Part shown: positions 27,866 to 36,060 of the stretch, piece by piece
Layout of the letters: each line of letters starts with the position of its first letter
How positions within the stretch are numbered: position 1 is the first letter of the stretch
Source of the DNA: Bacillota bacterium
Lineage (GTDB): Bacteria; Bacillota; Clostridia; Saccharofermentanales; Fastidiosipilaceae
DNA: 64,000 nt
Direction of reading: 5' to 3'
NCBI GenBank assembly: GCA_023420115.1
Contig: JAEZWR010000002.1
Span: forward strand, 1 to 64,000
Position numbers and translations under genes: made by a program
The notes under the pieces: model-generated
Database searches by the model: none
What the model was told of the DNA's origin: nothing
Seen by the model: only the letters and a program-made list of their open reading frames with translations

Positions 27866-29005
27866 ATGATAGCTTTGTCTATTCCCAATATTTGTGGCAA
27901 TGAGAAAAAGTATGTTATGGAGGCTTTGGAGCAGGGCTGGGTTTCGACAGCAGGTAAATTTGTCGATCGCTTCGAAGAGAATATCTCAACTTATTTGAAT
28001 GTTGAGTCTGCTGTAGCGTGTCAAAGTGGTACCGCTGGTCTACATCTAGCTCTTCTTGCCGCAGGAGTTAAACAAAATGATATGGTTATTGTTCCAACTC
28101 TGACTTTTATAGCTGCTGTTAATCCTACTAAATATATAGGAGCTGAAACTTACTTCATCGATTGCGATAAAAGTTTATGTATGGATCCAGTCAAACTTGA
28201 AAAGTATCTATGTTTGGACTGCGAACTTAGAGAAGATGGTCATACATATGATAAGGCTAGTGGAAGAAAGATTGCGGCTTTGGTTGTAGTACATGTTTTT
28301 GGAAACATGGCAGATATGGTTAAAATTCTAGACTTATCTAAAAAGTATAATTTTAGAATTGTTGAGGATGCTACTGAGGCTCTCGGTACAAAATATATAG
28401 ATGGCCCATTAAAGGGTAAGTTTGCAGGTACAATGGGCGACTTCGGTGTCTTTTCTTTTAATGGTAATAAAATCATTACTACAGGTGGCGGAGGAATGAT
28501 TGTTGCTAAGAATAAAGAGGATTTAAATCATTGCCGTCATTTGTCAACACAGGCTAAAAAAGATGTGGTTTATTTTGATCATGATGAAATAGGTTACAAC
28601 TATCGTATGACTAATGTCCAGGCGGCTATGGGTGTTGCACAGCTGGAGAATCTTGAGCAATTTATAACTAATAAGAAATTGTGTTACGAGTATTATAAAT
28701 TAGAGGGGCTTAAATTGCTTCCTTTTAGAACTGATATTAGAGCTAATTATTGGTTCTTTTCTTATATGTCAAATGATAGAGATGCTTTGATTAAATTTTT
28801 AGCTGATAAAAATATACAGACAAGACCTATATGGAAATTGATTCATAGTCTACCAATGTATGAATCTTCACCAAGAGGTGATTTATCTGTGGCAGAAGGA
28901 TACTACAATCAAGTTGTCAATCTTCCTTGCTCGTCCAATTTGTTAATTGAAGATGTAAAAGAAGTTGCTTCTCGAATTAGGGAATTTGAGAATATGACGA
29001 AGTAA
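27866..29005 (+). CDS. legC: LegC-like PLP aminotransferase (nonulosonate pathway)
   Basis: 379 aa. The opening LSIPNICGNEKKYVMEALEQGWVSTAG and VIVPTLTFIAAVNPTKYIGA are characteristic of the LegC family. EDATEALGT carries the PLP-ring Asp and FSFNGNKIITTGGGG the PLP lysine. The product would be the 4-amino-4,6-dideoxy-N-acetylglucosamine nucleotide. The gene directly follows legB (41 nt) with GAGGAGAG ahead of ATG. It has a CxxC-like DCELREDG insert near residue 118 that I recall from LegC proteins. The next expected step, N-acetylation by a LegH/PglD-type enzyme, has no candidate nearby. Confidence 0.88.
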   Translation: MIALSIPNICGNEKKYVMEALEQGWVSTAGKFVDRFEENISTYLNVESAVACQSGTAGLHLALLAAGVKQNDMVIVPTLTFIAAVNPTKYIGAETYFIDCDKSLCMDPVKLEKYLCLDCELREDGHTYDKASGRKIAALVVVHVFGNMADMVKILDLSKKYNFRIVEDATEALGTKYIDGPLKGKFAGTMGDFGVFSFNGNKIITTGGGGMIVAKNKEDLNHCRHLSTQAKKDVVYFDHDEIGYNYRMTNVQAAMGVAQLENLEQFITNKKLCYEYYKLEGLKLLPFRTDIRANYWFFSYMSNDRDALIKFLADKNIQTRPIWKLIHSLPMYESSPRGDLSVAEGYYNQVVNLPCSSNLLIEDVKEVASRIREFENMTK

Positions 29006-29040
29006 TTCATAGACCTATTTTTCAATATTGGGTATGTATA

Positions 29041-30120
29041 ATGAATAATTTTAATGATTTTTTAATAAGGGATAATATCAGTGTTGAAGAGGCGATGAGA
29101 GTAATAGACCATCATGGGTTTAGGGTACTTCTTGTCACTGACAATGATAAAAGACTGCTGGGATCTTTGTCTGACGGAGATATTAGAAGATTCATTCTCA
29201 GGGGTGGAAGTATTAAAACTACCGTAAAAGAAGCAATGAATCCTAATGTTAGATATTTTACTAATGAGTCGATGAGCATAAAAGAAGCCAGAGCTTTTCT
29301 CAATAAAAATCAACTTTGGATATATCCTATGGTTGATAGTTCAACGATGCAAATAATGGATGTTCTCATTGATGGGTCTTATCACCAAGAAGCGACATAT
29401 TCATTAAACTGTCCGGTAGTTATTATGGCAGGCGGCAAGGGGACTCGGCTTGCTCCATATACTGATATTCTTCCAAAAGCACTTATTCCAGTAGTTGATA
29501 AGACTATTACTGAACATATAATGAATCGTTTCAGTATTTTTTCGTGCAAGAATTTTTACTTAATACTAAATCACAAGAAAAATCTGATTAAGTCTTATTT
29601 TGAAGATCTTGATTGCGACTATAAAATTAGCTACATAGATGAGAAAAAATTTTTAGGCACTGGAGGGGGGCTTGCGTTACTCAAAGGAAAGATAAATGAA
29701 ACCTTCTTCCTTAGTAATTGTGATATTTTACTCGAAGCTAATTATGCTGATATTCTTGATTTCCATCGAAATGGAAAATATCAACTGACAATGGTATGCG
29801 CAAAGATAGAAGCTACAATTCCTTATGGTACTGTAAATATTGATGAACAGGGCAATCTGCTCTCCATGCAAGAGAAGCCAAAGAGTGAGTATCTAGCTAA
29901 CACAGGATTCTATATCATAGAACCATCGGTTCTCGATTCAGTTGAAGATGATAAATTTCAGCCAATAACTGATATTTTTTCTGAACTTATTAATAAAGGG
30001 GGAAGAATAGGTGTATTTGTCGTAGACAAAGATAAGTGGTTAGATATGGGACAGTTTGAAGAATTGGAAGAAATGGAAAGAACCTTAAGAAGTAATTATT
30101 ATAGCCACAATAAAGTTTGA
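29041..30120 (+). CDS. ptmE: CBS-domain sugar-1-phosphate nucleotidyltransferase, PtmE-like
   Basis: 359 aa in two parts. A pair of CBS domains (about residues 1-115; LLGSLSDGDIRRFILRGG) is followed by an NTP-transferase domain (about 123-350) with MAGGKGTRLAPYTDILPKALIPV and the metal-binding NCDILLEANY. This CBS-plus-nucleotidyltransferase architecture is that of Campylobacter PtmE, which makes the GDP-linked glucosamine precursor of legionaminic acid. Its presence implies that the LegB-LegG steps here act on GDP- rather than UDP-linked sugars. The CBS pair may sense adenine nucleotides. The nucleotide preference (GTP) is inferred from the family. Confidence 0.85.
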   Translation: MNNFNDFLIRDNISVEEAMRVIDHHGFRVLLVTDNDKRLLGSLSDGDIRRFILRGGSIKTTVKEAMNPNVRYFTNESMSIKEARAFLNKNQLWIYPMVDSSTMQIMDVLIDGSYHQEATYSLNCPVVIMAGGKGTRLAPYTDILPKALIPVVDKTITEHIMNRFSIFSCKNFYLILNHKKNLIKSYFEDLDCDYKISYIDEKKFLGTGGGLALLKGKINETFFLSNCDILLEANYADILDFHRNGKYQLTMVCAKIEATIPYGTVNIDEQGNLLSMQEKPKSEYLANTGFYIIEPSVLDSVEDDKFQPITDIFSELINKGGRIGVFVVDKDKWLDMGQFEELEEMERTLRSNYYSHNKV

Positions 30121-30237
30121 GCACTTTTTTGCTTGCGTTAGTATCTTTGTTTAATAGAAATATCTATAGTAGTTATAGTTAAAAATAATCAAAATTAAGA
30201 TATAAAATCGGAAAATGAGGAAATAGACTGAAAGATT

Positions 30238-30939
30238 ATGACAAGACTTGCTATAATTCCGGCGAGATCCGGTTCAAAAGGATATAAGGATAAAAATATT
30301 AAACCACTTCTTGGTAAGCCGATGATTAATTATACTATAGAGGCAGCATTGAAATCTAAGCTGTTTGATCTTGTACATGTATCGACGGACTCTGAAATAT
30401 ATGCCGATATCGCAAAAGAGGCGGGTGCAGATGTTTCCTTTCTTAGACCCCAATTTCTGTCAGAAGATGCTAGTGATACTTGGTCTGTACTGAGATTTGT
30501 TATAAATGAATTTAATAAATTTGGTAAAAGTTTCGATGAGATTGTTCTTCTCCAAGCAACTTCACCACTAAGAAATGAGGACGATATAAAGAGGGCTGGC
30601 TGCTTATTTGATAAAAAAGCAGCAGACGCTGTTGTATCTGTATGCGAAGTAGATCACCCACCTGTTTGGTCTAATACTCTACCTAAGGACTTATCTATGG
30701 CTGAATTTATAAAAAAAGAATATGCCGATTTAGGTAGACAAGATATTGATACTTACTATCGATTAAATGGTGCAATATATTGGATGAAGACTGAACTTTT
30801 AATGAGTGAGGAAGATATTTTTTCTCATGCCTATGCGTACATTATGAGTAAAGAAGACAGTGTGGATATTGATACAGAAATTGATTTTGTAATAGCGGAA
30901 GCTTTGTTAAAGAATAAGCTTAAAATAATAGAGAAGTAA
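30238..30939 (+). CDS. legF: CMP-nonulosonate synthetase, LegF/NeuA-like
   Basis: It activates the nine-carbon sugar as its CMP derivative. 233 aa, with the NeuA/KdsB signature AIIPARSGSKGYKDKNIKPLLGKPMI, LLQATSPLRNEDDI, the YYRLNGAIYWMK core and the metal-binding pair DIDTEIDF near the C terminus. It is separated from ptmE by 117 nt of AT-rich DNA without a clear promoter or terminator. The family covers sialic, legionaminic and related acids; the neighbours point to a legionaminic-type substrate. Confidence 0.9.
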   Translation: MTRLAIIPARSGSKGYKDKNIKPLLGKPMINYTIEAALKSKLFDLVHVSTDSEIYADIAKEAGADVSFLRPQFLSEDASDTWSVLRFVINEFNKFGKSFDEIVLLQATSPLRNEDDIKRAGCLFDKKAADAVVSVCEVDHPPVWSNTLPKDLSMAEFIKKEYADLGRQDIDTYYRLNGAIYWMKTELLMSEEDIFSHAYAYIMSKEDSVDIDTEIDFVIAEALLKNKLKIIEK

Positions 30940-30944
30940 TTTAT

Positions 30945-32258
30945 ATGAGAAACTTTGAAGATTTGCAATTTAATATTTTTTCAGAATCTGATATGTCATT
31001 CTTTTTATTTAGCGCTGATGACTTGCTTGCAAATTTTAATGCATTAAAAGAAGCTCTAGATAAATATTATCCCAAATATATTTTGTCTTATTCATATAAA
31101 ACCAACTCTGTACCAGCAGTTCTTAGAACGGTGAAAGATCTTGGAGTTAGGGCTGAGGTTGTATCTTCTGATGAGTTTGAATTAGCAAAAAAGATAGGTT
31201 ATAGAGTTTCGGACATTATATATAACGGTCCGATAAAGACAAAAGATTCTTTTTTTGAAGCTCTTGATTTTGGAGCGATTGTCAATGTTGATAGTAAGAG
31301 AGAATTGCTATGGTTATCCAATTATTCTAAGATCCACAACAATAAGCAAATTAATATAGGGATTAGACTTAACTTTGATCTTTTAAATGAATATGCCGAT
31401 TCATCTACTGCGAAAGATAGAGATCCACGTTTTGGTTTCTCCGATCATTCATTTGAATTAGAAGAACTTATTTCATATATCAGTTCATTGGGTAATGTGA
31501 GAATAAATACACTTCATTTGCACCATTCAAATCATAGTAGATCGGCTGAATTTTATATGTATTTGATAAAAGCCGCTGCTAGCATAGCAAAAAAATACAA
31601 GTTAAAAATAGAATATTTAGATATTGGCGGCAGCTTTTTTGCTGGAGGAAAGTTCAAAGATAGGTTTGATGAGTATATAAAAAATATTGCTCTAGAGATT
31701 CATAAGTATGACATCTTTGCGGATATCAGTCTTATTCTTGAACCAGGGGCATCTGTAGTTGCCTCGGCTTTTTCGCTATATTCTATAGTTATTGATAAGA
31801 AGATGACAGCTTCAGATTATTATCTCGTTACTGATGCTTCAAGGTGTTTGATTGATCCATTTATGCACAAGGATAAATATGATTATAGAGTGATTCCCGG
31901 AGATATCTTTGCCAAAGGTATCGAGCATGAAGATGAGTTTTCGATAATTGATAAAGTCAATCAAATTGAGGCTTCTAATATTGAAAATATTTTAAGCAGT
32001 AGGGAACAACTAGCGACGCAGTACATCGCAGGATATACTTGTATGGAAAATGATATTCTTATGAGAATTTGCGATAAGCCTGAACTCGAGATTGGCGACA
32101 TTATTATTTATGATTGTGTTGGTTCTTATACTATTTGTTTCAACCCACAATTTATTCGATATACGCCAGAAATTTATATGCTTAGAGATAATAGGATTTC
32201 TAAAGTTCGAAGAAAGTTTAATGCCTTGGATTATCTTGCACAGGAGATTAGAGAATAA
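30945..32258 (+). CDS. LysA-like fold-III PLP decarboxylase inside the nonulosonate locus
   Basis: 437 aa of the alanine-racemase-fold decarboxylase family (diaminopimelate, ornithine and carboxynorspermidine decarboxylases). Present are the PLP lysine in SYSYKTNS (Lys 52), HLHHSNHSRS (PLP-ring His), the glycine-rich DIGGSFFAGG, the phosphate-binding EPGAS, and the second-subunit catalytic Cys/Asp in AGYTCMEND. The catalytic set is complete, so it should be active. It starts 6 nt after legF and precedes the ATP-grasp gene, so it belongs to the operon. It is unlikely to be the housekeeping DAP decarboxylase: sequence around the substrate loop is unlike lysA as I recall it, and no lysine genes are near. 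Substrate unknown. Confidence 0.8.
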   Translation: MRNFEDLQFNIFSESDMSFFLFSADDLLANFNALKEALDKYYPKYILSYSYKTNSVPAVLRTVKDLGVRAEVVSSDEFELAKKIGYRVSDIIYNGPIKTKDSFFEALDFGAIVNVDSKRELLWLSNYSKIHNNKQINIGIRLNFDLLNEYADSSTAKDRDPRFGFSDHSFELEELISYISSLGNVRINTLHLHHSNHSRSAEFYMYLIKAAASIAKKYKLKIEYLDIGGSFFAGGKFKDRFDEYIKNIALEIHKYDIFADISLILEPGASVVASAFSLYSIVIDKKMTASDYYLVTDASRCLIDPFMHKDKYDYRVIPGDIFAKGIEHEDEFSIIDKVNQIEASNIENILSSREQLATQYIAGYTCMENDILMRICDKPELEIGDIIIYDCVGSYTICFNPQFIRYTPEIYMLRDNRISKVRRKFNALDYLAQEIRE

Positions 32259-32371
32259 TAGTTAAATGTGCCAATAAAACTTAATAAGCTATGCTGGAGC
32301 GATACTTTTGGCTTGACTTGAAAGAAAATTTATTAATAAATATTAGTATTTAATGAATATGGATGTGTTTT

Positions 32372-33391
32372 ATGCGTTTGGGGAAATATCGTGTATTACT
32401 TCTTAATGCTGGAAGTAGGAATAGTTTAATTAAACAATTTATAAGAAGCTTCGGCGAACGAGCAGAGATTTTAGTTTCAGATAGCTTTGAACTTGCTCCT
32501 GCACTATATGAAAATTGTCCGTCTTTTCTAATTCCCAATTGGAAAAGTGAGAATTATTTGAATGAGGTTCTCAAACTTTGCGAAAATGAAAATGTGGATG
32601 CAATTATTTCTTTATTGGATCCTGACCTTTCTGTTCTATCAAAAAATAAAGAACTGTTCGAAGCGAGTGGCATAGTTCCGATTATTTCTTCCTACGAACT
32701 TGTCGAACTATGTTTTGACAAGCTTAGTCTTGCTAAATCACTTGGAGAACATGGTTTGGAAACAGTTCCTTCTTTTGGTACTGTGGAAGAATATATTTCT
32801 TCTGATATCCCATATCCTAAATTTCCAGCTATGGTTAAACCTCGCCGTGGCAGTGGCAGTGCTGGCTTAAATATAATTCATTCTGAGACTGAACTTTTTA
32901 ACTTTTTTAATAGAGAAGATGAGCCAAATGAGTGGATGATCCAGCCCTTTCTTAAGATCTGCGAATTTGGTGCAGATATGTACTTTAATCTTAGCGGTGG
33001 TTTGGTAGATTATTTTGTCAAGCAAAAATTAAAAATGAGAGCTGGAGAAACTGATAAGTCGATAGCTGTAAAAAACCAAAAAATTTTCGAGCTTCTTGAT
33101 AGATTAGCAAGCATTTATGATTTCAGAGGACCGATAGATGTTGATTTATTTATATATGGCGATGAAGTTATGATTTCAGAAATTAATCCTCGTTTCGGAG
33201 GCGGCTATCTTCATTCTTATGAGGCAGGCGTGAGATTCCCAGATTATATTCTTGAAAATTTAGGATCAAAAGCTCTGCCGAGATATGAGGTTCATTACAA
33301 AGAGGGTTCTGTACTAATGAAATATTTTGCTTATTCTTTTGTTGAAGATAATGAGCAGCTTGTATCAAATGAAATTGATATAAAGAAATGA
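32372..33391 (+). CDS. ATP-grasp ligase in the nonulosonate locus
   Basis: 339 aa with a carbamoyl-phosphate-synthase-like ATP-grasp fold. The order is an N-terminal Rossmann-like domain (VLLLNAGSRN), LDPDLSVLS, the ATP-binding lid with FPAMVKPRRGSGSAG, and the metal-binding end MISEINPRFGGGY. ATP-grasp enzymes join a carboxylate to an amine or thiol through an acyl phosphate. In a locus with free 4-amino sugars and no acetyltransferase, a plausible job is to attach an amino acid or similar acyl group to the sugar nitrogen or carboxylate; this is inference. ATG 32372 is preferred over 32363 for its ribosome-site spacing. A short 11-nt gap leads to legI. Confidence 0.82.
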   Translation: MRLGKYRVLLLNAGSRNSLIKQFIRSFGERAEILVSDSFELAPALYENCPSFLIPNWKSENYLNEVLKLCENENVDAIISLLDPDLSVLSKNKELFEASGIVPIISSYELVELCFDKLSLAKSLGEHGLETVPSFGTVEEYISSDIPYPKFPAMVKPRRGSGSAGLNIIHSETELFNFFNREDEPNEWMIQPFLKICEFGADMYFNLSGGLVDYFVKQKLKMRAGETDKSIAVKNQKIFELLDRLASIYDFRGPIDVDLFIYGDEVMISEINPRFGGGYLHSYEAGVRFPDYILENLGSKALPRYEVHYKEGSVLMKYFAYSFVEDNEQLVSNEIDIKK

Positions 33392-33401
33392 GGAAATAAA
33401 T

Positions 33402-34439
33402 ATGCCACTTTCTTTTGAAGAAATTAGAAAAAATAACACTTGTTTAATAATTGCCGAGGCTGGTGTTAATCATAATGGAAGTTTAGACTTGGCGCTTAAG
33501 CTAGTTGATGCGGCCTGTGAAGCTGGTTGTGATTGTATAAAATTTCAGACATATATAACTGAGGATGACGTTTTAATTTCAGCTGAAACTGCTGCCTACC
33601 AAAAAGAACAGGGTATGGGAGAGAGTCAGTATGAGATGCTAAAAAGACTGGAGCTTTCTTTTGATGATTTTCGAATCATCAAGAAATATTGTGATGATAG
33701 AAATATTCTTTTTCTTTCCACGGCTTTTGAACTTAAGTCACTAAAATTTTTAGATGAAATTGGCATGCCATTTTGGAAAATCCCCTCAAGTGATATTGAC
33801 CATTATCCTTATTTGGTAGAGATGGCAAAGACTAAAAAACCTATTATTATGTCTACTGGTTTGAGTACTATGGAAGAGATAGAAAAATCGGTTAAGGTTT
33901 TGAGAGATAATGGTTGTGATGACTTAACTATTTTACATTGCAATACTGCTTATCCAACTCCTTATGAGGATGTGTCCTTGAGGGCAATGGACAGTATAAG
34001 AGAGCGTTTTTCTTGTGATGTAGGATACTCAGATCATACAGAAGGCATAGAGGTTTCTATTGCTGCGGCAGCTTTGGGTGCCAAGGTGATAGAGAAGCAT
34101 TTTACATTGGATAGAAATATGGAAGGGCCTGATCATAAGGCTAGTATTGAGCCTAATGAGTTAAAGGAGCTTGTAAAGGCAATTAGACATGTTACTAAAG
34201 CGCTTGGAAGTCCGGTAAAAGAGATATCTAACTCTGCAAAGACTAATTCAAAGGCTGCCAGCAAGTCGATAGTGAGTATATGCGATATAAAAAAAGGTGA
34301 GCTTTTTACGGAGAGAAATATTGCCTGCAAACGTCCTGGTAGTGGTATTGAACCAATGAAATGGCCAGAGTTAATTGGTAGACCAGCCAAGTTTGACTAT
34401 TTAAAAGATGAGTTTATTTTCAAAGAAGAATTGGAATAA
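33402..34439 (+). CDS. legI: Nonulosonic acid synthase, LegI/NeuB-like
   Basis: It condenses a six-carbon amino sugar with phosphoenolpyruvate to give the nine-carbon acid. 345 aa with the NeuB TIM barrel (IIAEAGVNHNGSLDLALKL, CIKFQTY, ILHCNTAYPTP, GYSDHTEG, KVIEKHFTLDR with a metal-binding His) and a C-terminal SAF (antifreeze-like) domain with CDIKKGELFTERNIACKRPGSGI. GAGGAAATAAAT leads directly into ATG. All metal and PEP residues expected for the family appear present. Sialic versus legionaminic specificity is inferred from the LegB/LegC context. Confidence 0.93.
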   Translation: MPLSFEEIRKNNTCLIIAEAGVNHNGSLDLALKLVDAACEAGCDCIKFQTYITEDDVLISAETAAYQKEQGMGESQYEMLKRLELSFDDFRIIKKYCDDRNILFLSTAFELKSLKFLDEIGMPFWKIPSSDIDHYPYLVEMAKTKKPIIMSTGLSTMEEIEKSVKVLRDNGCDDLTILHCNTAYPTPYEDVSLRAMDSIRERFSCDVGYSDHTEGIEVSIAAAALGAKVIEKHFTLDRNMEGPDHKASIEPNELKELVKAIRHVTKALGSPVKEISNSAKTNSKAASKSIVSICDIKKGELFTERNIACKRPGSGIEPMKWPELIGRPAKFDYLKDEFIFKEELE

Positions 34440-34496
34440 GAGATTATTTTTGGATGTTCTTTTGGGGAATTTAATTATAGGAATACATTTAGGGTG

Positions 34497-35861
34497 ATGA
34501 GTGAAAATAAAGATGAATGTAAAAAAATAAAAATAGCGGCGATTACTGCGACTAGAGCTGAGTATGGGCTACTTCAGAATATTCTAATTGAAATTCAGAA
34601 TAGTGAGCTCGCAGAGCTTTTTCTTTATGTGAGTGGAACTCATTTGCTTAAAGAATATGGGTATACGATTTCGGAGATAGTGGGAGCTGGACTACATATT
34701 AGAAGATTGGTCGACATCATGCCTGATGACTTATATCTTGCTTTGGCTAATAGTGAAGTAGATATTGATAGACGAAAATTTGAAGATATTTTAGATTCAC
34801 TTGGAGAAGCCTTAGAAAAAAGTTTAGATTCAGCCTATGTCAATGAAATTTTGTCATCTAAGTTTATATATAAGTCTTATGATAATTCGAATATAGAGAT
34901 GACAAGTGAGACTCAAAGAACGAATCTTCAATCAGCTTTGGCTCTTGCTAAGTTTTCTAGAATATTAGAAGAGGATGAGGTTGATGCAGTTATTGTGTTA
35001 GGCGATCGTTATGAGCTTTTGCCAATTGCTAATGCTTGCCTAAATTTGCAGATACCATTGATTCATATTGGTGGTGGAGAGTTGAGTTATGGTGCTATTG
35101 ATGAGTATGTTAGACATGCACTGAGCAAGCTGGCATACTTGCATTTTCCAAGCGAAGATGAATTTGCCAAAAGAATTATGCAAATGGGAGAGAGTGAGGA
35201 TAGAATTTTTTGTTTGGGAGATACTGGTGTTGAAAATGTTTGCCATATTGAATATATAGATTCACAGGAAATATTGACAGAATTGGGGTTAGATACTAAA
35301 CCTTACTATTTAATAACTTTTCATCCAGAAACGATGTCAACAGAAGAAGAGAATGCGATACAACTGGCAGAGCTTTTGAGAGTACTGAATGAAGAAGATG
35401 AGTGTAGTTTTATCTTCACTGGTGTAAATGCAGATAAAGGTAGAGATAAAATATCAGCTCTTTTGGAAGAGTTTGCTGAAAGTCATGCCAATGCATTTAT
35501 ATTCGGTTCCCTTGGGATTAGAAGATATCTTAATTTAATGAGGGACACTATAGCAGTACTTGGCAATTCATCATCTGCCTTGATCGAAGCCCCGGCTATG
35601 GGGGTTCCAGCTATTAATGTTGGCAAACGCCAAAGTGGTAGAAGGAGTAGTCCTAATGTATTACATGCTTCCACTTATAAAGAAATAAAAGAATCTTTGA
35701 AATTGGCGAAAACTTACAGATTTAGGCAGTGTTGCAAGGAATATGGACAGAAGATTATGGCAAATAATGTTGCAGCCAATATTGCAAAAACAATTTGTGA
35801 GAAAATTACAAAGAGGCAGAACATAGCTAAGACTTTTATTGATAGAGATTTTAGTATCTAA
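34497..35861 (+). CDS. legG: Hydrolysing nucleotide-sugar 2-epimerase, LegG/NeuC-like, with an internal insertion
   Basis: It releases NDP while epimerising C2, giving the free mannosamine-type sugar used by LegI. Family motifs are TATRAEYGLLQ at the start, VLGDRYELLPIANACL, IHIGGGELSYGAIDEYVRHALSKL, TFHPETMSTEE and NSSSALIEAPAMGVPAINVGKRQSGR. The length is 454 aa against about 370-390 for the family. The extra residues lie between about 85 and 145, an acidic helical insert before EEDEVDAVIVLGDRYE. It is the last gene of the operon, ending just before a long hairpin. Start: ATG 34497; GTG 34494 is also possible. Confidence 0.9.
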   Translation: MSENKDECKKIKIAAITATRAEYGLLQNILIEIQNSELAELFLYVSGTHLLKEYGYTISEIVGAGLHIRRLVDIMPDDLYLALANSEVDIDRRKFEDILDSLGEALEKSLDSAYVNEILSSKFIYKSYDNSNIEMTSETQRTNLQSALALAKFSRILEEDEVDAVIVLGDRYELLPIANACLNLQIPLIHIGGGELSYGAIDEYVRHALSKLAYLHFPSEDEFAKRIMQMGESEDRIFCLGDTGVENVCHIEYIDSQEILTELGLDTKPYYLITFHPETMSTEEENAIQLAELLRVLNEEDECSFIFTGVNADKGRDKISALLEEFAESHANAFIFGSLGIRRYLNLMRDTIAVLGNSSSALIEAPAMGVPAINVGKRQSGRRSSPNVLHASTYKEIKESLKLAKTYRFRQCCKEYGQKIMANNVAANIAKTICEKITKRQNIAKTFIDRDFSI

Positions 35862-35879
35862 GTTAGATTATAAATATAA

Positions 35880-35979
35880 AAAGCTACTGCAGATGAAATG
35901 ATGTGATCCCAAAAAGTTAGACCAAGAATCTAAGTATTGGAAAGTCGGTACAAGATTAAAAGTCTGCGGTAGCTTTTTT
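35880..35979 (+). terminator. Long-range hairpin terminator of the glycan operon, with an IS3-like end sequence in its loop
   Basis: AAAGCTACTGCAGA (35880-35893) pairs with TCTGCGGTAGCTTT (35963-35976) over 14 bp with one wobble, followed by more T. The 69-nt loop contains GATCCCAAAAAGTTAGACC, which from memory resembles the terminal sequence of IS3-family (IS150-type) elements. No transposase frame remains. It could be an IS remnant that now works as the operon terminator. Confidence 0.6.
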
Positions 35980-36020
35980 GAAAGATTAAATGACCCAATA
36001 TATGAAATATATTAAAGTTA

Positions 36021-36060
36021 ATAATCAGCATTGTCTGCGTTTAATCAGCATTATCTGCGT
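36021..36060. repeat. Tandem 20-bp duplication just after the DUF4015 gene stop
   Basis: ATAATCAGCATTGTCTGCGT (36021-36040) and TTAATCAGCATTATCTGCGT (36041-36060) are two copies differing at two positions. The start of a third (TTAATCA) contains the stop codon of the minus-strand gene. Confidence 0.85.

Noticed and set aside
30945..32258. Housekeeping diaminopimelate decarboxylase (lysA)
   Set aside because: Family motifs fit the wider decarboxylase group, but the operon is a sugar pathway and no lysine genes are near; a specific lysA call is not supported.
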